Source of the DNA: Agelaius tricolor
Taxonomy: Eukaryota > Chordata > Aves > Passeriformes > Icteridae
Direction: 5' to 3'
DNA length: 64,000 nt
Assembly: GCA_023055355.1 (NCBI GenBank)
Contig: JALJCS010000004.1
Span: forward strand, 12,430,001 to 12,494,000
A program made the translations under genes and the position numbers. Each line of letters opens with the position of its first letter. Within the stretch, counting starts at the first letter, position 1. The notes beneath the pieces are model-generated. The model saw only the letters and a list, made by a program, of their open reading frames with translations, searched no databases and had not been told where the DNA came from. This document shows, in pieces, positions 1 to 27,300 of this stretch.

Positions 1-107
1 ACTGTTCTCTTACAAATTATATCTTTCTGTAATAAATACGTAGAATATGGAACATTGTGTAGGGAATGTTTGTGCTACAAAAATGTATTGTTTTCATTGT
101 ATTTCAG

Positions 108-14442
<14,335 letters not shown>

Positions 14443-15633
14443 CCAATCTAAGAGCACAAATCTGGTTTGGGTGTTTCTGGTCACGTGTATATATGAACTC
14501 TCTATTGAACTTACCTACCCATGTGGCTTCCAGCCTACCCTTTTCACAAAAGGGTCAGTGGACCTTACTTTGCACTGTGTGACTTAATCAATTATAAAGC
14601 TTATAACTAGTCTTCACAGTTACGGGATTGTTATACTAACAAGTGTGATTGGAACTCCAAAGATTTTTTTTTTAGCTTAATTTTGTGTGTGCACTAACAT
14701 TCCCTGGGTTTTGTGTGATCATTCCAAGTATTGCTGCGAGATTACTGTGGATGTGATCTTTTCGCATGTGCTTTTATATAAAAGAAAAAGAAAAAAAAAG
14801 TGGTAGCTCCAAACAATATAGCAATCTACCTTATATAGAGCCTTCAGATACTGTGAGTGGGATTGAATGGTATGAGTGTGTGTTTGCCTGAGAGAGGGTG
14901 AGTGAAGTGTGCTTGTGACTGGGTGTGCCTGCGTGTTTGAGAACCTATATACCAGCATGTACTGAGAACGTATGTGTGTAGTAATAATTATGCTGCAATG
15001 TATTATCTTGTGTGTTATTTAAACAGTACTAGTACTGTACACTGGTTCCTTCCCTTGTGTTTGCAGTTGCACACTGAATGCAATGGGTGCAGCAATTACA
15101 GACATTTAGTATTTTGTCCCCAACGTACTTACAGGTGTAAAGACCTTTCTACCTACTACTATTCAAACAGCTGTTATGCTTCCCCTTCACTGGAGGCTTT
15201 AAGTGTGTACCACTAAAGAATGCATTGATTCTTCATACATGAGTAACCTTGGGGGTTTTATCATATGTTACAAAGTCTGGATTTTTAAATGGCTGATTTA
15301 CAAGTTATTTTATCAATTTAGAGTCACAATATCACATTTAGCAATATTAATGTTTTCAGTTGCTGAAATATATCAATGTTTTTCCGTTTTCCTTTTAAAT
15401 TTTTCTAGCTGGGTTTACCAGTTATGTGTTTCTTCCATGAAAGGAAGCAGGAAGTACACTGAGGGTGTCCTGGTCTTGTGGAAAAGCTCTTAATTTTTGC
15501 CCATTGTACTTGCTAAGGACATAATCTTTTAGCTTATAAACACTGGCTTTTCGTTCTTTGTCATCTGCAAGGAAGTTGGTATGTAACTAAAATAACTTGT
15601 AAAAAGTTACAATTTTATTCCTGCGACTTCATG

Positions 15634-15639
15634 AATAAA
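15634..15639 (+). terminator. RNF38: Candidate proximal polyadenylation signal of RNF38
   Basis: AATAAA in the sequence ATGAATAAAATGC, about 1.2 kb after the stop codon. Use is not shown by the sequence. Confidence 0.35.
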
Positions 15640-17791
15640 ATGCATTTTTAGCGTTTTCTCAGAGAAGTAGAATTTCATATTTCTTTCACCCTATCACAAG
15701 AGGAGGTAGGTTTTGGTCATAACCTGCAGAACTCAGTTGCCCTGATGCTGCTTCTTTCCCTTCCTTATTTCATGATGAGTGTAATAGGAAGAAGGAACTC
15801 CTAGGTATTTGCAATCAAGTTTCCAGAGTGCTCCACTAGAGGAGAAATTTGGAATACTTTCCAGAACAGTGCTGTGAAAAAAGGGGATAATGTCTATTCA
15901 AGTGCTCTGAATAATATTTTATTTGGGCTATGAAAAAAAATGAACTTTTTTTGTAATGTTCACACTGTTAATGTCTGTGATGTGTTCTAGCAAAATACTT
16001 AGGTCTGCATATGCCACAATTATTAAAAGGATGCACTTTTTGCAAGGAAATTCTTCTCATCAATTTGGTGTCATTTCTTTGGTTGCAGTAGCAGCACAAT
16101 TACCAGTATTGCTTCAACTTGCTGCCAGTCTCAGCTTTAAGTTTATTCTTTATAATTTCTGATGCGTTTGTATGCTGCTATGCTTTAGTATCAGTTAAAA
16201 TTTCAAACAGTGTTAGAGGTTCTCCATGCTGGTTTTCCTCTTTGAAGATTTTACAGACCAGTCACAGCTCTTGGTGCAGCTAAATAAAAGCACAATTTTG
16301 CCCCGTTTCAAATGTTTTTCCCTCTGTTTAGTTATGCAGGTAGTTCTCAAAAACAGTGATCCTTTCTGTACCTGTCCTTAACTAGGAAACTAAATAAACA
16401 AAAATGCTGTTATTTCCACTTCAAAATACTATAATTTCTTTTTCCTCTCTTCCAGTGGAGTTAAAGAATAGGCTTTTCACAACAGCACCTAGCAGGTTAA
16501 ATTACATGTAATAAAATTTATTTTTTTAACAAATAAAATCATGTTTAGAAAGCATATGCCACGTATGTCTTACAAAACTTAGCCTCTTTTATATAACTGC
16601 AAAAGAAAAAGAATCCATGTACAGATTTAAACATGACTAACATTTCTGTGTTTAGTATTCAGTTTAAAGCATGGAAAGAGGGTACTTTTTCTAAACTTGA
16701 TACAAGTGAACAAGACACATACTTCTGAAGCTAAGGGAAAGTAGTTCTCTTTCTGGAACTGGAGAAATGTCCCTTTTCCCCCACTAAAATTCAGTGAGAC
16801 AGTGGGAGGTCTAGGAGATGGAGGGTCTAAGTTGGTAAAATCCTGCAATTAATTGTTGCACTCTTATGGCTCATCTCTTCTGGAATGGTTCTTCAGTTTG
16901 CTTGGATGAGTGGGGACTTGCTTCTCGTGGTCAGTGTGTACAAAGAGCACACATGCTTAATGTTTTGAATCAGCTCAGACAGGCTACAACCACATCTTTT
17001 GTGGTGGCTGTCAAGGGCAGGGGATTTATGTTCAGCTCTTAACTGCCATGTATTATGCACAGCTGCCATGGTGCCTGACAGCACCTGAATTCAGCAACAC
17101 TTCTTTTATGTTCAATGCCTTTCTGCCATCCAGTTACTCTTTTCTTCTCCAAAAAAACAAAAATATACAACCTCCAATATATTTGCTTTATCATATTGGC
17201 ACTGCTGTGTTTTTTTGCATAAACTGTCAATTTAATTTGACATTTTGGTGGATATCAAGGCCTACAGATAATTCCAGTGTCTCATTTTTTGGCTTTCTTT
17301 AGCAAAAGAAGTAAGGCCATGCATTGTACATCATTTTGTAGAGGCTCTTGAATGTGACTTCACAGCTCTTAATACAATGCATAATACTTGGGATGAGATT
17401 TACCAACTGTTTTAATTTTAATTGTAGAAAACAGTTTCAACTGAGTTATCTTTGGGCCTTTGTAAAAGCTGTGGTTTTTTCCTTTGGTACATTGTTACCT
17501 CATTTTGCTACTTGTATTTCAGACTTGCTAATTATTATGAAAGCTTATGGGTTTTGTTGGAATCATATTTTGTTAAGTGTTTTCTTTAAATCATATGCTA
17601 TTGTATCATTTAACATGTAGTTTTAAATGTATTATAAATATCTGTAACCAAATCATTTGAAGGCTTGATAAATTTTTAACAAAATTTGTACATTTTTTAT
17701 GAGAGTTACTAGTAATGCTTTACTAGGTAGTGCAATGAATTTTTATTTTTAATCCCTGTGCCCAATTTTGGAGTTGAGAGAGTTGTTCGGT

Positions 17792-17797
17792 AATAAA
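17792..17797 (+). terminator. RNF38: Candidate distal polyadenylation signal of RNF38
   Basis: AATAAA followed within 40 bp by ATGTATGATGTACAC and a TTTTGTCCTG stretch, resembling a U/GU-rich downstream element. It is the best candidate for the main 3' end. Confidence 0.5.
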
Positions 17798-17830
17798 TGT
17801 ATGATGTACACTTACACAATTTTGTCCTGT

Positions 17831-19279
17831 TCTTTCTTTGAGGAGTGTATGGTTTTCTTTTATTACTGGGCATATTTCTGTGCATCATCATGCAAATTGA
17901 AATATTACTGGCAACAGACACTTGTGTTGTAGGTGTTTTGCCACCCTAACTGTAGCACACAACTTTTTCTTTATTCTTATGTTGAGAGAGCCTCAGAAAC
18001 TGATCTGAAATGCTGTACCATGTTTCTGAGAGCGTGAGAATTGAACTTACTCAAAGCCCTGTGCTCTAAAGATCTTACTTACTTAGCCAGAAGAAACTTT
18101 GCAGGGATGATGGTGCTTCTTAGGCATACTATTTGCACTGTGAATCAGCAGAAGAGATGTGTTACACTTTTGCAATGCCCTAACAGTAGTAGGTGATAGA
18201 TCCTATTATAATAGGATGGTAGAATTATAATGGTTTCATTAGCCAGGGTCACACAAGAAACTGGTAGTAAAACAAAAACAAAAAGAAAGAAAAAAAAAAG
18301 GAGTTGTGTGATTTTGGTTTTAAGATAGTGTAAACTAAGTTGACAGATGTAGTTTTTTAAGAGGTTTACATTTACATAGGACATTTAATAGCTGCATCTA
18401 TAGCAGGTGTTCTCGGTACTCAGACACATTTGAAGATTAATTCATACTTTTGAGAATCCTTATGCAGGTTCACACACATACCTTTTGGATTTGGGAGATG
18501 TTGGAAAAGAGAAAGGTATCAATCTGTGAGCTCAGATACTTGCAAAGTCACATTTTTTGCACATGAGTATATTGCAGAGCAAGCTTCCAGTATCATCAGT
18601 AGTTTGGCCATGATCAGTCCTAGCCTGAAGAGCAGAATTGCCCTGCTTCTCTCTCCTGATCTGGTCACTGCTCCCCACCTTTGTGTCACAGCATTTCAGT
18701 CTCTTTCTCAGCCTGTGCAGTGTCTGTCTTTGCTCAGAACCCTGTGTTACCACTCCTTGGGAGTCTCCTGGCATTCTCATTAATTACCTGACAATTTCTG
18801 TTGCTAACTTCTAGTAAATCATATCACTGCCACCAGATACTGCATCCTGTGTACTCTTTCGTGCTTCTGTTTTCCTTTCTTGCTTTCAACTACTGCCTAC
18901 AGCTCTAGTTTCTCTATCTGATGTGTCTGCTGTAACCCTCCTTCTCACACTGTGGTGCACATAACCATCTGACTTTTAGATGTGGTATTTCCTTGCAACT
19001 GATTTGCCTTGCAAATTCGTGATTTGCATGCCCACAGTGCTTATCAACTGATTCAGGAATGACAGCATGCTTAAGAAAAGATGGAGTTCCTATTTTCTTA
19101 TTTAGTCTTACATGTGCAATAGACAAGCTTGGCTTTTCAGGAGCAGTGGCATTGCTGCAGCTTTTGTCTAATTCTAGCCTTTACTAACATTGGTAGGTGT
19201 AGATGTATTTATTTAACAGCATAAGGATCTTCCCTTATCTACGGTGCTTTGAGGAACTAGGGTACACTTCCAAATCAAC
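17831..19279. other. Intergenic, nothing recognised
   Basis: AT-rich DNA between the RNF38 3' end and a CR1 element. No gene, RNA or repeat family was recognised. Confidence 0.7.
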
Positions 19280-20786
19280 TGCCCTTGTCCTTATAGGGGA
19301 GTTCAAATTGCCAGAAATACACTGAGAGCCATCACACAGGTGGTACAACCCAGGTCATGACATTCTTTAAAACCTTGGTGACAGCTTTACAGAAGCGAAG
19401 GGAGCCAGCTGGGAAAGATTCCCTCCTTGACCTACTGTTTGTCAACAGAGAGGATCTCATGCGTGGAGATAGGCTCCATCTTGGCCACAGTGACCACAAA
19501 GTGGTTAAAATCTTCGTTGATCTGAGAGAAAATCCCAGCAAAACCTCAGCTCTGGACATGAGGAGAGCAGACTGTTCAGGGAACTAGAAAGTAAAATCCT
19601 CTGGGAAAATGTTTGGGCAGATGCTGGGGTCCATCAATGCTGGTCACTCTCTAAACATCACTTAGGGGCACAGTAACAGGCAATTTCTAAATGTTGGAAG
19701 TCAGGCAGGTGAGGCAGGAGGCCAGCTTGGCTGAGCAGGCATCATCTCTCGGAAATAAGGCAAAAAGTAAGGTATATGGCCAGTGGAAGTAAGGTCAGGT
19801 AACATGGGGAGAATGCAGAGATGCTGCTTATCATTGTAGTGAGAAAATTTATGCAGCCAAAGCTCAACTGGAGTGGAAGCTGGCCAGAAATGAGGACAAT
19901 AAAAACAGTCTTTTCAAATATATTAATTGCAAAAGGTAGTGTTGAAGTAACATCAGCCTTTTACAGGATGAGCAAGGTCACCTCACAAACAGGGACAGGA
20001 GCAAGACAGAGGTGTTAAATGCATTCTTTGCCTCTGTCCTTTAACAGAGATAAGGGGCCAGGGATGATGGACCCCCAAGGGGGTCTCAGTGCCCTGAGCT
20101 GGAGGAACTTGTGCAGGATCTTTTCCATCTGGATCCCTGCAGATCTATGGGGCCTGATGGGATTCATCCAGGAATCCTCAGAGAGCTAGTTGATGTCATC
20201 ACAGAGCCTCTCTCCATGGATTTTTAGTAGTCTTGGGAATTTGGAGAGGTCCAGATGATTGGAAGCTGGTGAACATTATCCTGGTTTTCAAAAAGGAAAA
20301 GAAGGAACCTCCGAAAACTACAGTGAAGTCTCACTTCACTGCCAGGTAAAATTGTAGAAAAGATTATTCTAGGAGTACTGAAAAACACTTAAGAGGATGA
20401 CCCAGTCATCAGTCACAGCCAGCACAGCTTCATGAGGGGAAAGTCCGGCTTGTTCAACGTGATTTCCTTCTACAGCAACATAACCCACCTAGCTGACCAA
20501 GGGAAGCCAGGTAATGTAATCTTTTTGGGTTCCAGTAAAGCTTTCCATCCTGGCTCTCACAGTGTCCTTCTGGATAAAACATCCAGCCCACACCTGGATG
20601 AACACATCACATGATGTGTGAGCAACTGGCTCATGGGTCAGTGAATGGGGTGACATCAGACTGGTGACCTGTCACTGGTGGGGTTCCACAGGGCTCCATC
20701 CTCAGCCCTGCGCTCTTCAACAGCTTCATAAATGACCTGGACACAAGACTGGAAGGGATACTAAGTAAGTTTGCCAGTAACACTTC
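19280..20786 (+). mobile_element. CR1 LINE, 5' part (endonuclease and reverse transcriptase remnants)
   Basis: Sense-strand CR1 ORF2 remains: an endonuclease-end signature (LLFVNREDLMRGDRLHLGHS, 19430 onward), then a frame-broken reverse transcriptase (GPDGIHPGILRELVD near 20150; GVPQGSILSPALF near 20680). The catalytic FADD of the family is decayed to FASN near 20770. It is dead, with many stops and frameshifts. The element is interrupted here by an LTR and resumes at about 21481. Confidence 0.88.
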
Positions 20787-21480
20787 ATGCAGCCCACTGG
20801 AGCCTGGGCTAGCTCTAAGAGCTCTGGCACTGCACCGGGAGTGGGGAACAGCCAGGGCTTGGGGTCTGCCCACAGGTGAACCTGAAGAGCCACTTGCTCT
20901 CCAGTCCAGACAGAGACAGTGACAGGGAGCGGGTGGAGGAGAAAGGAGGAGGCTTTTCTCTTGAGGTTCCACAGGGAAGAGTTTATTACCAGTGAAGGGA
21001 GTAAGGTAAGAGAGCCCCAAGCACCATTCCACACGGGTTTTTAATGAATCTCGATTTAGGGGGTGGTTACAAACAATCGTCCAACGGGGAATCTTCAGGG
21101 GCAGAGTGAGGGGAATACATCACTGGTTTGGGACCCATCAGGACTGATGGAGGAGAGAGTAGGTCACGTAGGCTAATGGGGTGTCGAGGTTTAGGGGAAT
21201 TCCAAAGGGGTGTCATGATCAGGGATTGGCCCAAGGGGAGAGTGACAAAGAAGGTTCTGGAAAAAGGGACTGGGTTGCCTTGACAGGCAAGGGAAGAAGC
21301 TGGAAACAAAGGGTGGAGAAAAGCATGAGGGACAGCTTTGAGGGAGGGTACAAATAAGGGGTGAACCAACTTTGGGGAGAACATAGGGGTACAACAGAAC
21401 AAACCATTGAACAATAAACTAAAACAAACATGAACCGCAACAAAAACAAACACTAAATTGGGAAAGCTGTCCATTCCCTC
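20787..21480 (-). mobile_element. ERV LTR nested inside the CR1 element (approximate ends)
   Basis: About 0.7 kb of GC-rich sequence splits the CR1 reverse transcriptase frame. The minus strand shows an ATTAAAAACC TATA-like site near 21040 and, about 60 bp further, GGTAATAAACTC (signal near 20980), followed by a U5-like C-rich stretch. The plus strand starts TGCAGCCC and ends CCCTCA, compatible with TG...CA ends, but no clear target duplication was found. It must be younger than the CR1 it interrupts. Confidence 0.62.
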
Positions 21481-22245
21481 AGAGGCCTTGCAGAGAAACC
21501 TGGACAAATGAGAGGGCTGGACAGGCATCCCCTGTATGAAGTTCAATGAGGGAAAGTGCCTGATTCTTTGCCTGAGACATGGTAACCCTGTTGGAATTAG
21601 AGGCTGGAGAGTAGCTCCATGGAAAGGGACCTGGGGGTCCTGACTGAACATGAGTCAGCAGTGTCCTGGCAGCCAGGAGGGCCACCTGTGTCCTGGGGTG
21701 CATCAGGCACAGCATCACAGCCAGGCAAGGGAGGAGATTGTCCTGCTCTGCTCTGCTCTTGGGGCAGCCTCACCTCAAGTGCTGGGGGCTGTTCTGGGTG
21801 ACATAATATAAAAAAGACATTGAGCTTTTGTAGAATGCTCAAAGGGTGGTAATGAAACTGGTGAAGGGTCTGGAGGTGAAGCAGCGGGAGGTCACTTGTT
21901 CTGTTCAGCCTGCAGGAGACTGAGGGGAGACCTCATGGTGATTTTCAATATCCTCAAAGTGAAGGGGCCGGCACTGATCTCTTGACTCTCATGAACAGTG
22001 ACAGGACATGAGGAAATGGCATGAAGCTGAGTCAGGAGAGATTTAGGTTGCATTATCAGAAAAGGCTCTTCACCTAGAGGGCACTGGAACAGGCTCCCCA
22101 GGGAAGTGGTCACAGCACCAAGCCTGACAGAGTTCAAGAAAGGTTTGGACAATTCTCCTGGGGATGGTGGTGTGCAGGGCCAGGAGCTGGACAGAATGAT
22201 CCTGATCCCTTCCAACTGAGCATATTCTATAAGTTTGTGAATTAC
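21481..22245 (+). mobile_element. CR1 LINE, 3' part after the nested LTR
   Basis: CR1 resumes with GAGGCCTTGCAGAGAAACCTG and runs through the C-terminal ORF2 remnant (GGAAAGGGACCTGGGGGTCC, TTCAGCCTGCAGGAGACTGA) to the CR1 3' end near 22230 (GATCCCTTCCAACTGAGC and a degraded ATTCTATAA). Together with 19280-20786 this is one copy of about 2.3 kb. Confidence 0.88.
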
Positions 22246-25200
22246 TGCATCCACAAAGCTCTGTGCTTTTTCAAACACACAAATATTCTATTTGAGAGCC
22301 ATCCGTTCTGAAATGCCTGTTCTGCCTAGCACAGTCTCACACACTGGCCCTTGCAGTGGATTGCACTGTGCCACTTAACACATCACTGTGTCTCAAAGTG
22401 CAATTTCCAGTTGTGAAAGAACTCCAGTACCATCAGACTTCTAGCACTTAGAATAAAATTCAGCAAATCTTCATTTTGATATGGATATCTTGGAAAGGCT
22501 CATCCTGGCATCACCAGAAGAGTCTAAAGTTAACAGCTGTGCAGATGCCCAAGCCAGCAAGTCCTCCATGATAAATGTCCTGGGAAATACCCTACCAAGT
22601 TCCTCTGTGTCACTATTTCTTCCCATAGATTTGTGTGTGCAGGAGAATAATTTTCACCACACCATGTTTACCAGGGTTTGAAGAATGTTTATGTTTTTTG
22701 AGAGGCGATTAAGGAAAGAATATGGAGAGAGAAGTTAAGAAGCAATTCACAGCTCCTTTGAGTACTAGGAGCTTGGGCCATCATATAGTCTTATTTAAAA
22801 ACTAAAGATAAATCTGTGAGTTCAGCAAGAGAAATGAGACAAAACTGTAGTCAAAACAAGGAATGGAAATCTTTTTTTCATGTGCAACAGACTAGTAATG
22901 AAATGAGGTACATAGACCATAACATTTATATGGTCTACCATCTTCAAAAAAAATCCTTAGCGAGTAGCTGTGATAGTTTTGCATAGTAATTAGGAAGTAT
23001 TTCTGTAAAAATTAATGAAATTGTGCTAATTGAAAGAAGTAATTATGCATGCTGGTGCTGCTAAAACACATGTTTTTTGCAATATCTGAAGTATTGGTTC
23101 TCTCTCAGCTTGCTCTTGCTCTGCAATTTACTGACCTGCTGTTGATCATAGACTATCCCTTCTGTGTACAGAGGTTATTTCTTCTCTGTTGAAACATACT
23201 CTTCCTTTCTACCCAGATCTAGTCCAACTGCAGGGCCAGGAGCATTTTGGGCCTGTATGATTTAATTTTGCTTGGTCTTATGGCATTTTGCTATGTCTTT
23301 TTCTTCTGAAGAGCCAGGCTAAATTTAAAAACTAGTTACTGCAAACTGCTTTTCATGTTCCTCTGTATATCATTGCATCTTGGTGCCAGCAAGAACAGAT
23401 TTAAGGAAACAGAGCAGGGAAAGGAAGTTGCAGAGCATGAAAAGAAATGATTGCACTTCGTCTTTAAGACTTCAGCATGAAGAATGATCAGTTTGCCACA
23501 AAAGGAGTAAATGCAGTTGAATACTACAAATGACACAGCATCAAAAAATAAGGATGTCAGTTTTGGTCTTGGATGGTTGCTCACTCACAAGCTAAAATGA
23601 ATTCTATGACCAGACCATCTGTCTGTTATTAATAGGGTGTCTCATTCAACAAATTAATGTGCTTCTACAATGCACAATCATTCAGTGTACATGAAAGGAC
23701 AGGAAACCATACAACTTCTGTAGGGTTTGACATTTACTGACAAATATCAATACCAGATGATGAGGGAACACAATCACAGTAATGAATCTGTATGGTCATA
23801 TAATTCTGTGTATCCTCATTTTTGTGTACTGTCCTCAACAAGTCAAGTTTCATCAGTTTACTAGTAGAAGAAGAGTGGAGCAGATAAAGAATCGTTGTGT
23901 GACTTCAGTTTACCGCAGGGCAGGAGCTAGGGATAAGAGCCAGAAGCAGAAGCCTTCGGGTTAACTAAAGGTCATGTGGGATGATTAGCTGCTAAATTCA
24001 TCCTGAGGTAGCAGGTAGGAGTGCTATTTTGACAGAACTCCATACCTGAAGTGAAAGGTATAATCTGTCTGAATCCATTTAGAAAAGAAACAATTATCTG
24101 CTTTGGTAAATCTTTCTCAGGGTATGAGACATTCAGAACACAGACAAGATTTGCTGAATTAAGGATATTATTTGCTGATTAAGAAGACTATTCCTTGGGA
24201 AACCACTTATACCCAAATGCCCCTGGGCTCTGGTCTTCCTGGGGATTGTCTGAGTGAGCCCATAATTTTGCTTATGGTGGATTTTGCAAGATCTGACGCC
24301 AGGGGGAATCTCAGCATCAAGTGTCACAGATCACAGCATCCCTGAGCTTCAGAAACATTGCTGAGTCTGTCGGGTAGAATTTCTGCCCTCATTTTATGGA
24401 CTGTTAGGTAGGTGGCTCTGTAGGAGAGTGGAAATGGAAAGATAAACTTCCATTTAGTTCTTGTTTTGGGACCTGGAGGAAAAAAACGAGCCAAAGAGAG
24501 ATTGAGAAGACAGTACCCAGGCACAAGAAGCCCCTGCTGCTCTGTGCCCGTTGGATGAGGCAAAATGCATTCACCAGCAGAAGGCTTCCAGTCTCCCTAG
24601 GAACTGCAGATGGCAGCAATTCAACAACCAATTCTTTCTCATTGCCGCCGCTGCCCTGTGCATCTAGCTGTGTCTCAGAGCTGCAGTTTCAGAACACAAA
24701 ATGTTCAAACACAGCGCGAGTTCTACAATTCCCAGTCGTCCTCCTTCTCTTTTGTCTTCCCCCACCTCCTCACATGGTGTTTCCCCTTCAGCAGTGGGAG
24801 GGATCATGGTTTATTGCCAAGCTGAACCAGTTTCCTGCCCGTTGTGACAATGACAGTGCAGAACAGAGGACAATATTGCAGAGCAAAGGACAATATTGCT
24901 GCCAATGTGACAAAGCTCCTTGTGAGCTGCGCAGACAGCTCAGCCTTGCTGCCACATGGTACTGCTGGGGGAAACCAGTCTCTAAGCTCTTTCTTAGATG
25001 CTATGGAGGGTGCCGTGGATGTTGCAGAAAGTGTTGAATCTTTTACAGTGAAGCTCTGCTGAAGCTCTGTGGCACAGCCATGACATTGTTTTATTAGGTA
25101 ATACCTTTCCACCTAAGAGATATTGCTGGCATTGCTGTTAGGTGAATGAGACTGGGAGTGCCTTTCTCCTCAGTGGGCTGTGCAGAGGGACAGGGTCACT

Positions 25201-26559
25201 GTGCAAAAATGGGCTGCAGATTGACAGCAAGCAGACTGTGTAAGGCACAGTCCTCAAACAGGGCATGCCTCTGCTTGGCATGCTTTCTGCCCTGTAGGTA
25301 CCAACATTTTCCATGAAAGCCAGACTCTGTGAAAAGGAAAGTGGTGTGTAGGAGCATATTTAATTTTGAAAGGGTGGTTTCCATTCATAAATGGCATAAT
25401 TTCATGGACAGGACATCTAAATTATGGCAGATTGGTTTGGTTTTGAATACAAGTGAGGCAGGGCTAAATATGTATATGCAGCTGTGGCTACCATTATTTC
25501 ACAGTAATAATTACATTATTATTATAGAATAATTCAATTTTTACATAGTAACTCACCTCTTGCACCTCAGATAGTACATAAATGGTACCTACATAGCTGC
25601 TGATATTCCTGGACTCTTTTTCCAAAAATCTGCAGTTGTTATCTGCCACAGCTTGGTGGACCTGTTTCTATTTCCCAGGAAATTTTCTGGGGAGATGTGT
25701 TACATGCCTTTTGGGTAGGAACTTCAGCTGCTGTACTTTGGCCTCTGAAAGTCAACCATCTGTTACTCAGGCAAGAACCACCTGCTCTGCAATTGGCAGT
25801 GTAGAGCAAGCATTACAAAGAACTGATCACCAGGATAATATGGGTAAGCAGAGAGAACACCTATTGTAAGAAAATTTCAGTTCCCAATGAATGCAGATGG
25901 ATTTCAGTGCTATCTTTGCTGGGCTGTCCTAGGAGAGTGTTTTTGAATGCTACTGTTCATCAATAACCTCATGAACAAGCAAAATAGAAAATAGAAAGTG
26001 AAATCAGAATGTTGTCATAAATAGAGGTAGATGGGAAAAGATAACACAGGGAAAAAAAGATCTTTGCCTTGTTGCCAGTTAGAGCATTCTCTGTAGCAAA
26101 CAGGATGTCACAGAAAGAATCCATGGCTGAAGTAAGAGAAAAAGTAAGAGAAAAGAAAAAAAATAAAATTAAGTCAGTACAAAATAGGGTGAGTGGTCAT
26201 GTAGGATGCATAGATAAGAATGCCAAGCAGAAATTCTACATTTCCTTTCCTTAAGTGGCAATCCCTTTCCCAGCTGCATATCCAGACTGTGTGTTTACAT
26301 TGAAACTTGCTGTCCCTTCCTAGCTGTTTTCTTTCAACTAAACCACATGAAACCACATGAAATCTTCCTTGATCTGAGCATCTCCATTCTGGATATGCAG
26401 CCTTGATCCTCTCTGGGACTGGTGTCACTATCTGTCCTTAGGAAAGGGTTTCATGATGGTTCGTTGAGTGATCTCAGAGTGCAAAAACCAACATGGCACA
26501 GGGGGTTTGCAGTAATAATCAAAAACCAATGCACCCTTATTGAATGACCACAGCAAAAT
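22246..26559. other. Intergenic, no gene recognised
   Basis: About 4.3 kb without a recognised exon or transposon. Open frames here (for example 24555-25037) have no family signature, and frames on both strands overlap, as expected by chance in moderately GC-rich DNA. Confidence 0.6.
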
Positions 26560-27300
26560 ATGTTAGGAGGGAATTGGGAAAAAGGGAAGAATAAGGAAAA
26601 AGAGGGAGGAAGAGAAAGAAGGTATGTAGCTATCAAATGTAGAGATGAAGTCCATTGGTCCAGTCCAGCTGAGGATCTACCTGTTACATCGGGGAGATCT
26701 CAGAGATTCCAATCGGTTCCAACTCCTTTTATACTCTTTTTTGATGGGGGAAGGGGATGAATCTTGAAAATTAATCAAAACTAGTTAAGAACAGTCTACT
26801 GTAATTTCTGGGGGAAAGAAAAAGGGTACAAACAGTCCATATTCTCAGCAGTGGGCAAGAACCATTGTCTTCTTGGTCCACTGCTTGCACCTGCAACATC
26901 CATCTTGCTTTGGTCAGCTCGCCTCCCCACACAGCTCCTCTGGGTGGGGGTTTCAGTCCCAGTCCTTGGAAGGAGGGGGGGAGGTTCCACATAGGGGTTT
27001 CATGTCTCAATCCTTGAGAGAGAAGCTGCTCCCATCTCAGTCCAGCCATCATGGTGGTTGTAAAACAGGTGAGGGGTCTTCTGTGGAGACCACCAAAAAC
27101 TACCAAAGGAAAAGTCCAGCCAGGCAGAGAGGTGGGGAAATTCCAGGGCCATTGTTGCAAAGCAGGTGCAACCAAAGAGAGGGCAGAGTGCCTCCTTTCT
27201 CCTTTCACCTGGCTCTGTGTTGCATACAGCAAACACACCTGTGAACAATGACTTGGCAATGCCAGAAGCTCTGCTCAGGCCTCAGGGTCTTGGCAAGCAA
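26560..27300 (-). mobile_element. Possible ERV LTR (weak)
   Basis: On the minus strand GAGTATAAAAGGAG (complement of about 26722-26735) is a good TATA box, next to a compositionally distinct G/C-rich block to its right that could be U3. No clear AATAAA or terminal TG/CA pair was found, so this rests on the TATA box and composition only. Confidence 0.3.

Larger units (their letters stand above)
14443..17830 (+). other. RNF38: Probable RNF38 3' untranslated region
   Basis: There is no intron or other gene signal for 3.4 kb after the stop. The stretch is AU-rich with many ATTTA motifs and a GT-rich patch (about 14870-14945). Candidate polyadenylation signals are AATAAA at 15634, 16510, 16532 and 17792. 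The last is followed by GT-rich sequence, so the longest isoform probably ends near 17.8 kb. The end is inferred from signals only; long 3' UTRs are known for RNF38 in mammals. Confidence 0.6.

Noticed and set aside
24720..24736. TCTACAATTCCCAG, resembling a ZNF143/THAP11 promoter motif
   Set aside because: A single imperfect motif without a CpG island or adjacent gene.
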